Positions 18,589-30,145 of a DNA stretch of 64,000 nucleotides are shown piece by piece. Position numbers and translations under genes: made by a program. Numbering within the stretch: position 1 is the first letter of the stretch; every line of letters starts with the position of its first letter. The DNA is from Erwinia typographi (GTDB lineage Bacteria > Pseudomonadota > Gammaproteobacteria > Enterobacterales > Enterobacteriaceae), in the NCBI RefSeq assembly GCF_000773975.1, contig NZ_JRUQ01000029.1, positions 1 through 64,000 on the forward strand. The letters are read 5' to 3'. The notes beneath the pieces are model-generated. The model searched no databases. It worked only from the letters and a program-made list of their open reading frames with translations, and had not been told where the DNA came from.

Positions 18589-19488
18589 TCAGGAAGAGAA
18601 CAACGCGATCAAAATCGGCGCAAACAGGCTGAGGATAAAACCGTGGACGATCGCGGCCGGAACGATCTCCGTTCCGCCGCTGCGCTGTAGCACCGGCAGG
18701 GTGAAATCCATCGAGGTGGCGCCGCACAGACCCAGCGCGCTGGAACGGTGGCGGGCAATTAGCGCCGGGATGAGCATAATCGCCAGCAGTTCGCGCAGCA
18801 GGTCGTTAAAAAAGGCCGCGCTGCCGATCACCGGCCCAAACGATTCGGTCATCAGAATGCCCGAAAGCGAATACCAGCCGAAGCCGGAAGCCATCGCCAG
18901 CCCGGTTTTCAACGGCAAACCGAGCGCGAGGGCAGCAAGCAGCCCACCGACCATCGCGCTAAGGAACACCACCATCGCGACCATCATGCCGCGCCGGTTA
19001 AGCACGATCTGGCGCAGCGTCATACCGCTGCCGCGCAGCTGTAAACCGACGAGGAACAGCAGAAACAGCAGGGCATATTCGCTGGCCTGAGAGGCGAATT
19101 TCAATGGCGCCCAGCGGCTTAAGCCCAGCAGAAAGCCAGCGACAACCACGCCGCACAGCGTCAGCGATTCCAGCGCCATATGCAGCCTGGAGGGGAGGGC
19201 TTCCTGACGATGACTGTGCCTCCAGGGCTGGCGGGAGTCAAACAGCCGCAGCGCAAGCAGATTGCATAGCAGGATGCAGGCTGCGCTGACCAGACAGTAA
19301 TGAAAAATAGCCAGCAGATTGCGGCCGAGATCGTCCAGAAACGCCAGGCTGATGCCCATAAAAAACAGGATTACATACACCATCCAACTGAGGAGTTTGT
19401 TGACCAGTCGCTGGAGGGAAAGATGTTTGGCGGGCAATAAATAGCCGACGATAAGCGGCAAAAGAATGATCATCAATCCTGAGTACAT
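18589..19488 (-). CDS. lysO: L-lysine exporter LysO
   Basis: Inner-membrane lysine exporter (formerly YbjE), 299 residues, about eight hydrophobic helices with the conserved ASGFGWYSLSGILMTESFGP and LGLCGATSMDFTLPVLQ blocks that carry the transport acidic residues. The frame is open upstream to 19524, but the start at 19488 gives the family N-terminus (MYSGLMIILLPLIVGYLLP). Here it lies next to cspD; in E. coli aqpZ, ybjD, ybjX and macAB lie between. Confidence 0.92.
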   Translation of the reverse strand: MYSGLMIILLPLIVGYLLPAKHLSLQRLVNKLLSWMVYVILFFMGISLAFLDDLGRNLLAIFHYCLVSAACILLCNLLALRLFDSRQPWRHSHRQEALPSRLHMALESLTLCGVVVAGFLLGLSRWAPLKFASQASEYALLFLLFLVGLQLRGSGMTLRQIVLNRRGMMVAMVVFLSAMVGGLLAALALGLPLKTGLAMASGFGWYSLSGILMTESFGPVIGSAAFFNDLLRELLAIMLIPALIARHRSSALGLCGATSMDFTLPVLQRSGGTEIVPAAIVHGFILSLFAPILIALFSS

Positions 19489-19814
19489 GGAGCAGGCCAT
19501 CCGTGGGAAAAGGTGAGGCGACAAGCTAGCGAAAATTGTGCAGGGAGTAAAGCGATCTCAGTACCTTACCCGCACCTTAGGAAGAGCATTTGCGGTAAAA
19601 GCAGGAAATTCTGGCAGGTTATCATTGTCCCGGTCGACCTTTCCCTGCGGCCAACGCTTCGAATTGGGCTAACCGGGGGAATTCTGCAATCATCCCCTTG
19701 AAAAGCCGAACCGTATCCCAATCTTAAAGGTATTGCCGATCGATACCCATAAAAATGCCAGCGTGCATGGCTGGCATTTTATCGTAGGGTTGGTCAGAAT
19801 GAGGTAAGGAAAGG
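19489..19814. other. 326-bp gap between lysO and cspD
   Basis: No gene is visible. It must contain the lysO promoter and leader. I looked for a lysine-riboswitch core and for ARG boxes upstream of lysO and saw neither. The right part holds the cspD terminator (19752-19780). Confidence 0.5.
19752..19780 (-). terminator. Terminator of cspD
   Basis: ATGCCAGC and GCTGGCAT form an 8-bp stem with a 7-nt loop, flanked by A and T runs on both sides so it works in either direction. It lies about 35 bp beyond the cspD stop. Confidence 0.75.
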
Positions 19815-20042
19815 TCAGGCACTGACTGCCATCGCCGTTTCCACAGGGACTATAAGACTGGCGTGATTGCCCTTGGGCCCCTGATGCACATCAAACTGGA
19901 CTTGTTGCCCGGCTTTCAGCGTTCTGTAACCATCCATCTGGATGGTTGAGTAGTGCGCGAAGATATCCTCGCCGCCACTGACTGGACAGATAAAGCCAAA
20001 GCCTTTGGCATTATTGAACCATTTAACAGTACCCGTCTCCAT
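19815..20042 (-). CDS. cspD: Cold-shock-like protein CspD
   Basis: A 75-residue OB-fold single-stranded DNA/RNA-binding protein that inhibits replication in stationary phase. It has RNP1 (KGFGFIC, residues 13-19) and RNP2 (DIFAHYS). The LKAGQQVQFDV and QGPKGNHAS segments are CspD-type rather than CspA-type. Transcribed divergently from clpS as in E. coli. Confidence 0.96.
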   Translation of the reverse strand: METGTVKWFNNAKGFGFICPVSGGEDIFAHYSTIQMDGYRTLKAGQQVQFDVHQGPKGNHASLIVPVETAMAVSA

Positions 20043-20359
20043 GCTTCTACATCCCTCGCAAGACGTTTAAATGAGTGAGGTGACAAGGCTTTAAGCCTCT
20101 AAGCTGGTTAAAACGCATCCAGCTTATGCCTGTACTGTAGAGAATTGACATTGAGCGTCAAGCAAATGGGACGCTGAAACGGGGACGAAATGATCAAAAT
20201 TTGAAGCAGTTAACGCTATTGCAAATTTTGTGATGAAGGTCGCGAAGCAGCAGATGATGACAAAAAATCACCGGCGTGGGCCAGCATTCTGGGCGTGTTA
20301 AACTTACCCTTAGTAATGTTAGTCTGACCTGAGTAAGTAACGTTTGAGACTGGGTACGT
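20043..20359. promoter_or_regulatory. 317-bp divergent promoter region between cspD and clpS
   Basis: No gene is visible. AT-rich patches near 20110-20150 and 20290-20340 are the likely promoter regions of cspD and clpS respectively. No clear operator was recognised. Confidence 0.4.
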
Positions 20360-20680
20360 ATGGGAAACACAAACGATTGGCTTAACTTTGAACATCTTGC
20401 AGATGACAAAGTCCGTGAAGGGCTTAAGCCGCCCTCGATGTATAAAGTTATTTTAAACAATGACGATTATACGCCTATGGAATTTGTTATTGACGTACTG
20501 CAAAAGTTCTTTTCTTATGATGTTGAACGTGCAACGCAACTGATGCTTGCGGTCCATTACCAGGGAAAAGCGATCTGCGGTGTTTTTACTGCCGAAGTGG
20601 CAGAGACCAAAGTCGCTCACGTAAATAAGTACGCCAGGGAGAACGAGCATCCGTTGCTGTGTACGCTGGAAAAAGCCTGA
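20360..20680 (+). CDS. clpS: ClpS, N-degron adaptor of ClpA
   Basis: A 106-residue cytosolic adaptor that binds N-terminal Leu, Phe, Tyr or Trp and hands the protein to ClpAP. It has the flexible N-terminal segment and the pocket residues in [17 protein letters not shown] (Asn-Asp-Asp, Met) and [20 protein letters not shown] (His). Followed 28 bp downstream by clpA. The aat gene, whose enzyme makes Leu/Phe N-degrons, is a few kilobases away. Confidence 0.96.
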   Translation: MGNTNDWLNFEHLADDKVREGLKPPSMYKVILNNDDYTPMEFVIDVLQKFFSYDVERATQLMLAVHYQGKAICGVFTAEVAETKVAHVNKYARENEHPLLCTLEKA

Positions 20681-20708
20681 ATAAGGCGATCTATTGGGGG
20701 AGGTGCCT

Positions 20709-22985
20709 ATGCTCAATCAAGAACTGGAACTCAGTTTAAATATGGCTTTCGCCAGAGCGCGCGAGCACCGTCATGAGTTTATGACCGTCGAGCATTTGTT
20801 ACTGGCACTGCTCAGTAACCCGTCGGCCAGAGAGGCTCTGGAAGCCTGTACGGTCGATATCGTGGCTCTCCGGCAGGAACTTGAAGCCTTCATCGAACAA
20901 ACCACCCCGGTCTTGCCGGTCAGCGAAGAAGAGCGCGACACTCAGCCAACGCTCAGTTTCCAACGCGTACTGCAGCGTGCCGTTTTTCACGTACAGTCAT
21001 CCGGTCGCAGCGAAGTGGCCGGCGCTAACGTTCTGGTCGCGATTTTCAGCGAGCAGGAGTCGCAGGCGGCCTATCTGCTGCGTAAGCATGAAGTGAGCCG
21101 CCTTGACGTGGTGAACTTCATTTCCCACGGTACTCGTAAAGACGAACCGGGCCCGGCCTCTGGCGCGGAAAATCCGGTTAACGAAGAGCAAGCAGGCGGG
21201 GAGGATCGTATGGAAAACTTCACCACCAATCTTAATCAGCTTGCTCGCGTAGGTGGCATCGATCCACTGATCGGGCGCGATAAAGAACTGGAACGCACGG
21301 TTCAGGTACTTTGCCGTCGTCGTAAAAATAACCCGCTGCTGGTGGGCGAGTCAGGCGTCGGTAAAACGGCCATTGCGGAAGGCCTGGCCTGGCGCATTGT
21401 GCAGGGAGACGTCCCGGAAGTGATGAAAGATGCCACGATTTATTCGCTGGACATCGGCTCACTGCTGGCTGGCACCAAATACCGGGGCGATTTTGAAAAA
21501 CGCTTTAAGGCGCTGTTAAAACAGCTTGAGCAGGACAACAGCAGCATTTTGTTTATCGATGAAATTCACACCATCATCGGTGCTGGCGCCGCATCCGGCG
21601 GCCAGGTGGATGCCGCTAACCTGATCAAGCCGCTGCTTTCCAGCGGGAAAATCCGCGTGATGGGTTCCACAACCTATCAGGAATTCAGCAATATCTTTGA
21701 GAAAGATCGCGCGCTGGCTCGTCGTTTCCAGAAGATCGACATTACCGAACCTTCTGTTGATGAAACCGTGCAGATTCTGAATGGCCTGAAGCCGAAGTAC
21801 GAAGCTCACCATGACGTGCGCTATACCGCGAAGGCGGTCAGAGCAGCCGTGGAGCTGGCGGTGAAATACATCAACGACCGTCATCTGCCCGATAAGGCGA
21901 TTGACGTAATTGATGAAGCGGGCGCGCGGGCGCGTCTGATGCCGGTCAGCAAGCGCAAGAAAACGGTCAATGTCTCGGACATCGAATCGGTGGTTGCCCG
22001 CATCGCGCGCATTCCAGAGAAGAGTGTCTCTTCTACCGACCGCGATACGCTGAAGACGCTGAACGAACGTCTGAAAATGCTGGTGTTCGGACAGGACAAT
22101 GCTATCGAAGCCTTAACCGAAGCGATCAAAATGAGCCGCGCCGGTCTGGGCCAGGATCGTAAACCTGTCGGCTCCTTCCTGTTTGCCGGCCCTACGGGCG
22201 TAGGTAAAACAGAGGTGACCGTTCAGCTGGCGAAAGCGCTGGGTATTGAGCTGCTGCGTTTCGATATGTCGGAATATATGGAGCGCCACACCGTCAGCCG
22301 GTTGATTGGTGCGCCTCCGGGCTACGTGGGCTTCGATCAGGGCGGGCTGCTGACCGATGCGGTAATCAAACATCCGCACTCCGTTGTGTTGCTCGATGAG
22401 ATTGAAAAAGCGCACCCGGATGTCTTCAACCTGCTGTTGCAGGTGATGGATAACGGCATGTTGACCGATAACAACGGGCGTAAAGCCGACTTCCGTAACG
22501 TGGTTGTCGTTATGACCACCAACGCCGGCGTGCGGGAAACTGAGCGTAAGTCGATTGGTCTGATCCATCAGGATAACAGCACCGATGCGATGGAAGAGAT
22601 CAAAAAGATCTTTACCCCAGAGTTCCGCAACCGTCTCGACAACATTATCTGGTTCAAACATCTCGATACCGAGGTGATTCATCAGGTGGTGGACAAGTTT
22701 ATTGTCGAGCTTCAGGCGCAGCTGGATGCCAAAGGCGTGTCGCTGGAAGTCAGCGACGAAGCCCGGCAGTGGCTGGCGGCGAAAGGGTACGACAAAGCGA
22801 TGGGCGCACGCCCAATGGCGCGTACCGTGCAGGAAAGCCTGAAAAAACCGCTGGCGAACGAGCTGCTGTTTGGTTCACTGGTGGATGGCGGATCGGTGTC
22901 GGTTGCGCTGGATAAAGAGAACAACCAGCTGACCTACGATTTTGTTAGCGCTGAGAAGCGTAAAACGGAAGGGTCGCTGCACTAA
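20709..22985 (+). CDS. clpA: ClpA, ATPase/unfoldase of the ClpAP protease
   Basis: AAA+ hexameric unfoldase, 758 residues. It has the N-terminal Clp_N repeat domain (about 1-145) that receives ClpS, D1 with Walker A GESGVGKT near 214 and D2 with Walker A GPTGVGKT near 495. The IGL loop (SIGLIHQD, near 617) docks on ClpP. ATG 20709 has GGGGGAGG upstream; a frame start 15 bp earlier is not needed. It is followed by a strong terminator. Confidence 0.97.
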   Translation: MLNQELELSLNMAFARAREHRHEFMTVEHLLLALLSNPSAREALEACTVDIVALRQELEAFIEQTTPVLPVSEEERDTQPTLSFQRVLQRAVFHVQSSGRSEVAGANVLVAIFSEQESQAAYLLRKHEVSRLDVVNFISHGTRKDEPGPASGAENPVNEEQAGGEDRMENFTTNLNQLARVGGIDPLIGRDKELERTVQVLCRRRKNNPLLVGESGVGKTAIAEGLAWRIVQGDVPEVMKDATIYSLDIGSLLAGTKYRGDFEKRFKALLKQLEQDNSSILFIDEIHTIIGAGAASGGQVDAANLIKPLLSSGKIRVMGSTTYQEFSNIFEKDRALARRFQKIDITEPSVDETVQILNGLKPKYEAHHDVRYTAKAVRAAVELAVKYINDRHLPDKAIDVIDEAGARARLMPVSKRKKTVNVSDIESVVARIARIPEKSVSSTDRDTLKTLNERLKMLVFGQDNAIEALTEAIKMSRAGLGQDRKPVGSFLFAGPTGVGKTEVTVQLAKALGIELLRFDMSEYMERHTVSRLIGAPPGYVGFDQGGLLTDAVIKHPHSVVLLDEIEKAHPDVFNLLLQVMDNGMLTDNNGRKADFRNVVVVMTTNAGVRETERKSIGLIHQDNSTDAMEEIKKIFTPEFRNRLDNIIWFKHLDTEVIHQVVDKFIVELQAQLDAKGVSLEVSDEARQWLAAKGYDKAMGARPMARTVQESLKKPLANELLFGSLVDGGSVSVALDKENNQLTYDFVSAEKRKTEGSLH

Positions 22986-23010
22986 CTCTCCACGGGCGTC
23001 AGAAACAGAA

Positions 23011-23041
23011 AAGGCCGGATAGATGATATCCGGCCTTTTTT
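23011..23041 (+). terminator. Terminator of clpA
   Basis: AGGCCGGAT and ATCCGGCCT form a long GC-rich stem with a short loop, directly followed by seven T residues. It lies 25-55 bp after the clpA stop and 45 bp from the convergent infA stop. Confidence 0.88.
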
Positions 23042-23084
23042 TATGGGTGCTGCGGCAGAGCGCGGCAGCACGGCTGAATGCTAA

Positions 23085-23664
<580 letters not shown>

Positions 23665-24357
23665 CTAAAAAAGGGTCTGCGGCTGCCAGCAGCCGGTGGA
23701 AAGGGGCAGAACAGCCAGAGAATTGACCAGGTTCAGATAATCCGCGCGGGAGATCTCCTGCGCGCCAAGCGAAGCGGTGTGCGGGTTCAATACCTGGCAG
23801 TCAATCAGTTTGCCGCCCTGCTGGTCAAAATAACGGCTAAAGACCATCAGCGCGGTTTTTGAGGCGTTTTCACGGCGGCTGAACATCGACTCGCCGCAAA
23901 ATATCTGGCCGAGAGCAAGGCCGTACAGGCCCCCGACCAGCTCGTTCTGGTGCCAGACCTCAACCGAGTGCGCATGGCCGGTCTCAAACAGCTTCAGCCA
24001 GGCTCGCTGAACCTGAGTGGTGATCCACGTCCCTTCCTGGCGATCGCTGGCGCAGCCCTCAATTACCTCGTGAAAATTCTGGTTGAGCGTCACGCGGTAG
24101 GGGGAGTTGTTGTGAAAGCGTTTCATGCTGCGACTCAGGTGAAATCGCTGAGGATAGAGCACGGCGCGGGGATCTGGCGACCACCAGAGAATCGGGTCGC
24201 CCGGCGAGAACCAGGGAAAGATGCCGCGATGATAGGCACTCAGCAGGCGGGCGGGGCTGAGGTCGCCGCCCATTGCCAGCAGTCCGTTTGGCTCACGCAG
24301 GGCCATTTCCGGCGGTGGAAAATTAAGTGACTCCCTGGAGAGTTGGATCAGGCGCAT
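23665..24357 (-). CDS. aat: Leucyl/phenylalanyl-tRNA-protein transferase
   Basis: Cytosolic GNAT-fold aminoacyl transferase that adds Leu or Phe to proteins with N-terminal Lys or Arg, creating N-degrons for ClpS-ClpAP. 230 residues, with the conserved [21 protein letters not shown] and [19 protein letters not shown] blocks. The open frame runs 45 codons further upstream, but ATG 24357 starts the family sequence MRLIQLS. It lies 32 bp after cydC. Confidence 0.95.
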   Translation of the reverse strand: MRLIQLSRESLNFPPPEMALREPNGLLAMGGDLSPARLLSAYHRGIFPWFSPGDPILWWSPDPRAVLYPQRFHLSRSMKRFHNNSPYRVTLNQNFHEVIEGCASDRQEGTWITTQVQRAWLKLFETGHAHSVEVWHQNELVGGLYGLALGQIFCGESMFSRRENASKTALMVFSRYFDQQGGKLIDCQVLNPHTASLGAQEISRADYLNLVNSLAVLPLSTGCWQPQTLF

Positions 24358-24389
24358 AGTGACAGTCTCAGCGACACGAAGGGCTATGA

Positions 24390-26117
24390 CTATAGCGCAA
24401 ACCGCTGGTGAAAATACCAGTAACGTCCGCGTTTTGAGATTAATTCCAGGTGATTTCCCTGCTCGATAATTCTGCCGCTGTCCATAATGCAAATTTTGTC
24501 AAAGTGCTGGAGCCCCTGCAAACGGTGGGTCACCACGATCATCGTTTTGCCCCGGGCGACCTGCTGGAGCAGCGTCAGAATTTGCTTTTCAGTTTCCGCA
24601 TCAAGCCCTTCGGTTGGTTCATCCAACAGCAGCAGCTCGCCGCCGTGCAGCAACGCGCGGGCCAGGCCCAGCCTGCGCAGCTCACCGCCTGAAAGCTGGC
24701 GACCGCCTTCGCCCAGCCAGCCGTTCAGGCCCTGAGGGTCGTCCAGCAGATTCTGAAGGCCAACCTGCCGCAACACCTCGCTTAACCGCTCGTCGCTGCT
24801 TTCCGGCGAGGCCAGCAGCAGATTTTCCCGCAGCGTATTGCTGAACAGATGAACGCGCTGGGTGACCACGCTGGTAACCGCACGCAGCGAGGCTTCGTCC
24901 CAGTTTTTCAGCGGCTGTCCGTTAAGAATCACCGTGCCTGCTTCGGGGTCCCAGCCCCTGGTCAGCAGTTGCAGGAGCGTTGATTTGCCGCAGCCCGTAC
25001 GGCCAAGTAGCGCCACGCGCTCTCCCTGCGCCACTTCCAGCGACAGCGAGCTGAGCGCTGGCCGATCCGCCGCGTAGCTGAAGGTGAGGTCCTGAATGCT
25101 CAAAGCGGCACCTTTAGTAGGCTGTGGCCCATGGTTTTCAAAGCGAACCGCAGGCTGCTGGGCAATGGCTTCGGTGACGCGCTGGGCGGAAGCCATCACC
25201 TGCGCCAGATGCAGGAAAGCCCCGCCAACCGGGGCAAGGGCTTCAAAGGCCGCCAGCGTGCAGAAGACAAACAGCGCGATAAGCGCGCCGGGCTGAGCGT
25301 CGCCGCCAACACCCCCGGCGCTGAGCCAGAGAATCAGCACCACGCTAAAACCGCTAATCAGCATCAGTAAAGCCTGGGACAGCCCCATCAGGCTGGCCTG
25401 GCTTTTCTGCGCCGACAGCCAGCGCAGCTCCGTCTGGTCCAGCTCTGTATGGAACAGTTTTGCCGCGCCGTACAAAGCTAACTCTGCCTGACCCTGTAGC
25501 CACTCCGTCAGCTGGCTGCGATACTGGCCGCGCAGAGAGGCCATGGCAATACCGGCAGGTCGTCCTGCCCGGTAGAACAGGGGAGGGAGCACCAGCAGAG
25601 TAAGCAGCATTATCCCGCCAAGCGTTACGGCCAGCTGCCAGTCCAGCCAGCTCAGTCCGAGGGTGACGGTGAGGATCACCAGCAGCGCGCCTGTCAGCGG
25701 GGAAATGATCCGCAGGTAGAGATGGTCAAGGGTGTCGACATCGGCGACCAGCCGGTTGAGCAAGTCGCCTTTACGGTAGCCAGTCAGTCCGGCGGGAGAG
25801 AGCGGCAGTAGTTTGCTGAAGGTGAAGACACGCAGGTGCTGGAGCACCCGAAAAGTACCGTCGTGGCTGACCAGACGCTCGAAATAGCGCGCGGCGGTAC
25901 GGGTTATCGCCGCGCCGCGAACGCCAGCCGCAGGCAACATATAGTTAAAGCTGTACAGGCCAGCGAAACCCGCCAGCGAGGACGCCGCCAGGAACCAGCC
26001 GGAAAGCGTCAGCAGGCCGATACTGGCTAACAGCGTGACGATAGCCAGCAGCACGCCTGCCGAAAGCCGCCAGAAGTGTCGGCGGTAGAGAGCTAAGTAG
26101 GGCAATAAGATTTTCAT
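24390..26117 (-). CDS. cydC: CydC, subunit of the glutathione/cysteine (heme-linked) ABC exporter
   Basis: Half-transporter of the CydDC complex of the inner membrane, needed for assembly of cytochrome bd and periplasmic cytochromes. 575 residues: six-helix membrane domain (about 1-310), then an ATPase domain with Walker [10 protein letters not shown], signature LSGGELRR and Walker [13 protein letters not shown]. The start overlaps the cydD stop (ATGA). Confidence 0.95.
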   Translation of the reverse strand: MKILLPYLALYRRHFWRLSAGVLLAIVTLLASIGLLTLSGWFLAASSLAGFAGLYSFNYMLPAAGVRGAAITRTAARYFERLVSHDGTFRVLQHLRVFTFSKLLPLSPAGLTGYRKGDLLNRLVADVDTLDHLYLRIISPLTGALLVILTVTLGLSWLDWQLAVTLGGIMLLTLLVLPPLFYRAGRPAGIAMASLRGQYRSQLTEWLQGQAELALYGAAKLFHTELDQTELRWLSAQKSQASLMGLSQALLMLISGFSVVLILWLSAGGVGGDAQPGALIALFVFCTLAAFEALAPVGGAFLHLAQVMASAQRVTEAIAQQPAVRFENHGPQPTKGAALSIQDLTFSYAADRPALSSLSLEVAQGERVALLGRTGCGKSTLLQLLTRGWDPEAGTVILNGQPLKNWDEASLRAVTSVVTQRVHLFSNTLRENLLLASPESSDERLSEVLRQVGLQNLLDDPQGLNGWLGEGGRQLSGGELRRLGLARALLHGGELLLLDEPTEGLDAETEKQILTLLQQVARGKTMIVVTHRLQGLQHFDKICIMDSGRIIEQGNHLELISKRGRYWYFHQRFAL

Positions 26118-27883
26118 TCTACGGTTTCCTGACGCTGCGCGGCCAGCTCGGCAAAGGCACCCGGCGTGTGCAGCAGCTGCGCAGGGTTGCCCTGTTGGAC
26201 AATTTTTCCGTTACGCATCAGCCACACCTCATCCCAACGGTCGAGCCGATCCAACTGATGGGTAATCATCAACGTCGTCTGGTTAAAGGAGGCGTTCAGT
26301 AACGCCTCGTTGACGCGCTGCTCGCTATGGCTGTCCAGGCTGGCGCCTGGCTCATCCAGCAACAGGAAATGGCAGGGCTTATACAGCGCTCTGGCTACCG
26401 CTACCCGCTGTGCCTGACCAACGGAAAGCGCGGCAGCCTGTTCGCCAATCTCGCTGTCCAGACCCTCGGCAAGCTGATCAAGAAATTCCGTCACTCCCGC
26501 CAGCTCGCAGACGCTGTCGAGCTTCGCCGAATCCGGCAGCGCGCCCAGCGTAATGTTCTGCCGCAGCGTGGCCGCAGGGAGATGAGGATTTTGTCCGACC
26601 CACGCCAGCTGCTGCTGCCAGAACTCAGGGGCGATATCGCGCAGCTCGACGCCATTTACCCGCAGCGATCCCTGATAGGGTAGAAAACCGAGCAGAACAT
26701 TGAGCAGGGAGGTTTTCCCGGCTCCACTTTGCCCGACCAGCACAACCCGCATCCCCGGCAGCAGCATAAAGCTCAGCGGTCCAGCCAGCACTTTGCCGTC
26801 GGGGGAAAGAATTTCCAGTTCGCTGGCCTGAAATGTGAAGCCATCCTGCGTCGCTATCTGCCGATCGCCTTGGGAGGACGTGAGCGTTTCGCTGTGCGTC
26901 AGGAAGGTTTCCAGCGCGTCAGCCCCGCCTACCGCCTGAGCTTTAGCATGATAGAAGGTGCCCAAATCGCGCAGCGGCTGGAAAAATTCAGGGGCGAGGA
27001 TCAGCGCAAGGAAGCCCGCGAACAGCGTGACGCCTGGGCCATAGTGGCCGAAATTCAGCTCGCCGAGGTAGGAGAAACCGAAATAGACCGCCACTACCGC
27101 GATGGAGAGCGAAGCGAAAAACTCCAGTACGGCGGAAGAGAGAAAGGCCAGGCGCAGGACTTCCATCGTGCGCTGGCGGAAATCCTCGGAGGCCTCGCGG
27201 ATGCTGGCCGTCTCCGCCTCTGCCCGATGAAACAAGCGCAGCGTTTCGAGGCCGCGTAAACGGTCGAGGAAGTGGCCGCTGAGCCTGGCAAGCGCCTTAA
27301 AGTTACGCCGGTTGGCATCGGCGGCGCCCATGCCGACCAGCGCCATAAATAGCGGGATCAGCGGGGCAGTGCAGAGCAGAATCAACGCCGCTGCCCAGTT
27401 AACCGGGAAAAGAGCCAGCAAAATGAAGCAGGGGACAAAGACCGCCAGCAGCATCTGCGGCAAATAGCGGGAATAATAATCCTGCATCTCTTCAATTTGC
27501 TCCAGCAGCAGCGTAGCCCAGCTGCCGGCGGGTTTGCCCTGAATCCAGGCCGGGCCGAGCGAGCTGAGCTGGTTGAGTACGCTACGACGCAGCGTGGTAC
27601 GGATGGCCTTGCCGCACTCAAACCCGACCTTCTCCCGCAGCCAGGCAAGCACGCCACGCAGGGTAAAACAGACCAGCAGCAGGATGAACTGCGTTACCAG
27701 CGCCTCACGCGGGAGATGCTCCACAATCAGCGCCTGAAGCAGCGAGGCGAGCAGCCACGCCTGGCAGACAATCAGCAGGGCGCTTAGCACACCCAGCAGC
27801 AGGGAGAGCCTTAACCAGCGTTTACCGTGGCCGGTCTGGTTCTTCAACCAGCGGAGTAACTGTTGCTGTCGTGTTTTGTTCAT
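26114..27883 (-). CDS. cydD: CydD, subunit of the glutathione/cysteine (heme-linked) ABC exporter
   Basis: Partner half-transporter of CydC, 589 residues, with an N-terminal six-helix membrane domain and an ATPase domain: Walker A GQSGAGKTS, a degenerate signature LSVGQAQR, Walker B FLLLDEPGASLD. The non-canonical signature is typical of CydD. The frame stays open to a GTG at 27937, but the start MNKTRQQQLLRW at 27883 is the family one. It is first of cydD-cydC(-aat). Confidence 0.94.
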   Translation of the reverse strand: MNKTRQQQLLRWLKNQTGHGKRWLRLSLLLGVLSALLIVCQAWLLASLLQALIVEHLPREALVTQFILLLVCFTLRGVLAWLREKVGFECGKAIRTTLRRSVLNQLSSLGPAWIQGKPAGSWATLLLEQIEEMQDYYSRYLPQMLLAVFVPCFILLALFPVNWAAALILLCTAPLIPLFMALVGMGAADANRRNFKALARLSGHFLDRLRGLETLRLFHRAEAETASIREASEDFRQRTMEVLRLAFLSSAVLEFFASLSIAVVAVYFGFSYLGELNFGHYGPGVTLFAGFLALILAPEFFQPLRDLGTFYHAKAQAVGGADALETFLTHSETLTSSQGDRQIATQDGFTFQASELEILSPDGKVLAGPLSFMLLPGMRVVLVGQSGAGKTSLLNVLLGFLPYQGSLRVNGVELRDIAPEFWQQQLAWVGQNPHLPAATLRQNITLGALPDSAKLDSVCELAGVTEFLDQLAEGLDSEIGEQAAALSVGQAQRVAVARALYKPCHFLLLDEPGASLDSHSEQRVNEALLNASFNQTTLMITHQLDRLDRWDEVWLMRNGKIVQQGNPAQLLHTPGAFAELAAQRQETVE

Positions 27884-27971
27884 GCCTTTCCAACTGAGCG
27901 TCAAGCGAAACAGGGTGGAAGCGTCCCTGTAAACCACAGGGAGAATGGGAGGGTAATGTTACAATGTGGAA

Positions 27972-28000
27972 AGAAAAAAGGCGACCTGTTGAGGTCGCCT
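27972..28000 (-). terminator. Terminator of trxB
   Basis: AGGCGACCT and AGGTCGCCT form a 9-bp stem with a 4-nt loop, followed on the minus strand by a T6 tract. It lies about 30 bp after the trxB stop and upstream of cydD, isolating the two units. Confidence 0.88.
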
Positions 28001-28030
28001 GGGGCAAGATTGATGCAAGAACTTAACAAC

Positions 28031-29531
<1,501 letters not shown>

Positions 29532-30026
29532 ATGGTAGACAATAAAAAACGACCTGGTAAAGATCTCGACCGGATCGACCGCAACATCCTTAATGAACTG
29601 CAAAAGAACGGCCGAATTTCCAACGTCGATCTTTCCAAAAGCGTGGGCTTATCGCCAACGCCCTGCCTCGAACGCGTCCGTCGTCTGGAGCGCCAGGGGT
29701 TTATTCTGGGCTATACTGCGCAGCTGAATCCTCATTATCTGGACGCTTCGCTGCTGGTATTCGTTGAGATTACTCTGAATCGTGGTGCGCCGGATGTGTT
29801 TGAGCAATTTAACGCCGCTGTGCAAAAACTTGAGGAAACTCAAGAGTGTCACCTTGTTTCAGGCGATTTTGACTATCTGCTGAAAACGCGCGTTCCTGAT
29901 ATGTCGGCCTACCGCAAATTGCTGGGTGAAACCCTGCTGCGTCTGCCGGGCGTTAACGATACGCGCACCTATGTGGTCATGGAAGAAGTGAAACAAAGTA
30001 ACCGGTTAGTCATTAAAACTCGGTAA
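29532..30026 (+). CDS. lrp: Leucine-responsive regulatory protein Lrp
   Basis: Global transcription factor that senses leucine and alanine, 164 residues as in E. coli. It has an N-terminal helix-turn-helix (about 15-65, containing SKSVGLSPTPCLERVRRLE) and a C-terminal RAM/ACT effector domain (about 70-155). The start MVDNKKRPGKDLDRIDRN is the conserved one. A perfect hairpin follows at 30086-30109. Confidence 0.97.
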   Translation: MVDNKKRPGKDLDRIDRNILNELQKNGRISNVDLSKSVGLSPTPCLERVRRLERQGFILGYTAQLNPHYLDASLLVFVEITLNRGAPDVFEQFNAAVQKLEETQECHLVSGDFDYLLKTRVPDMSAYRKLLGETLLRLPGVNDTRTYVVMEEVKQSNRLVIKTR

Positions 30027-30085
30027 CACAGGGCAGGTGCAAAACCTGAAAGATTTCGGTACACTCCTGTGAATTCATACAGGTC

Positions 30086-30109
30086 CAGCGTCGGGTATGC
30101 CCGACGCTG
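30086..30109 (+). terminator. Hairpin between lrp and ftsK
   Basis: A perfect 10-bp stem (CAGCGTCGGG/CCCGACGCTG) with a 4-nt loop lies 60 bp after the lrp stop and 37 bp before the ftsK start. Only TTGCC follows, so termination is probably weak or Rho-assisted and some ftsK transcription may come from lrp. Confidence 0.5.
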
Positions 30110-30145
30110 TTGCCTCCATAGTTTACAGGCACCTGGAGAGTACTC

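Noticed and set aside
19489-19814. A lysine riboswitch or ARG box before lysO
   Set aside because: I looked on the minus strand for the lysine-riboswitch core and for TGAAT-N4-ATTCA and found no convincing match.
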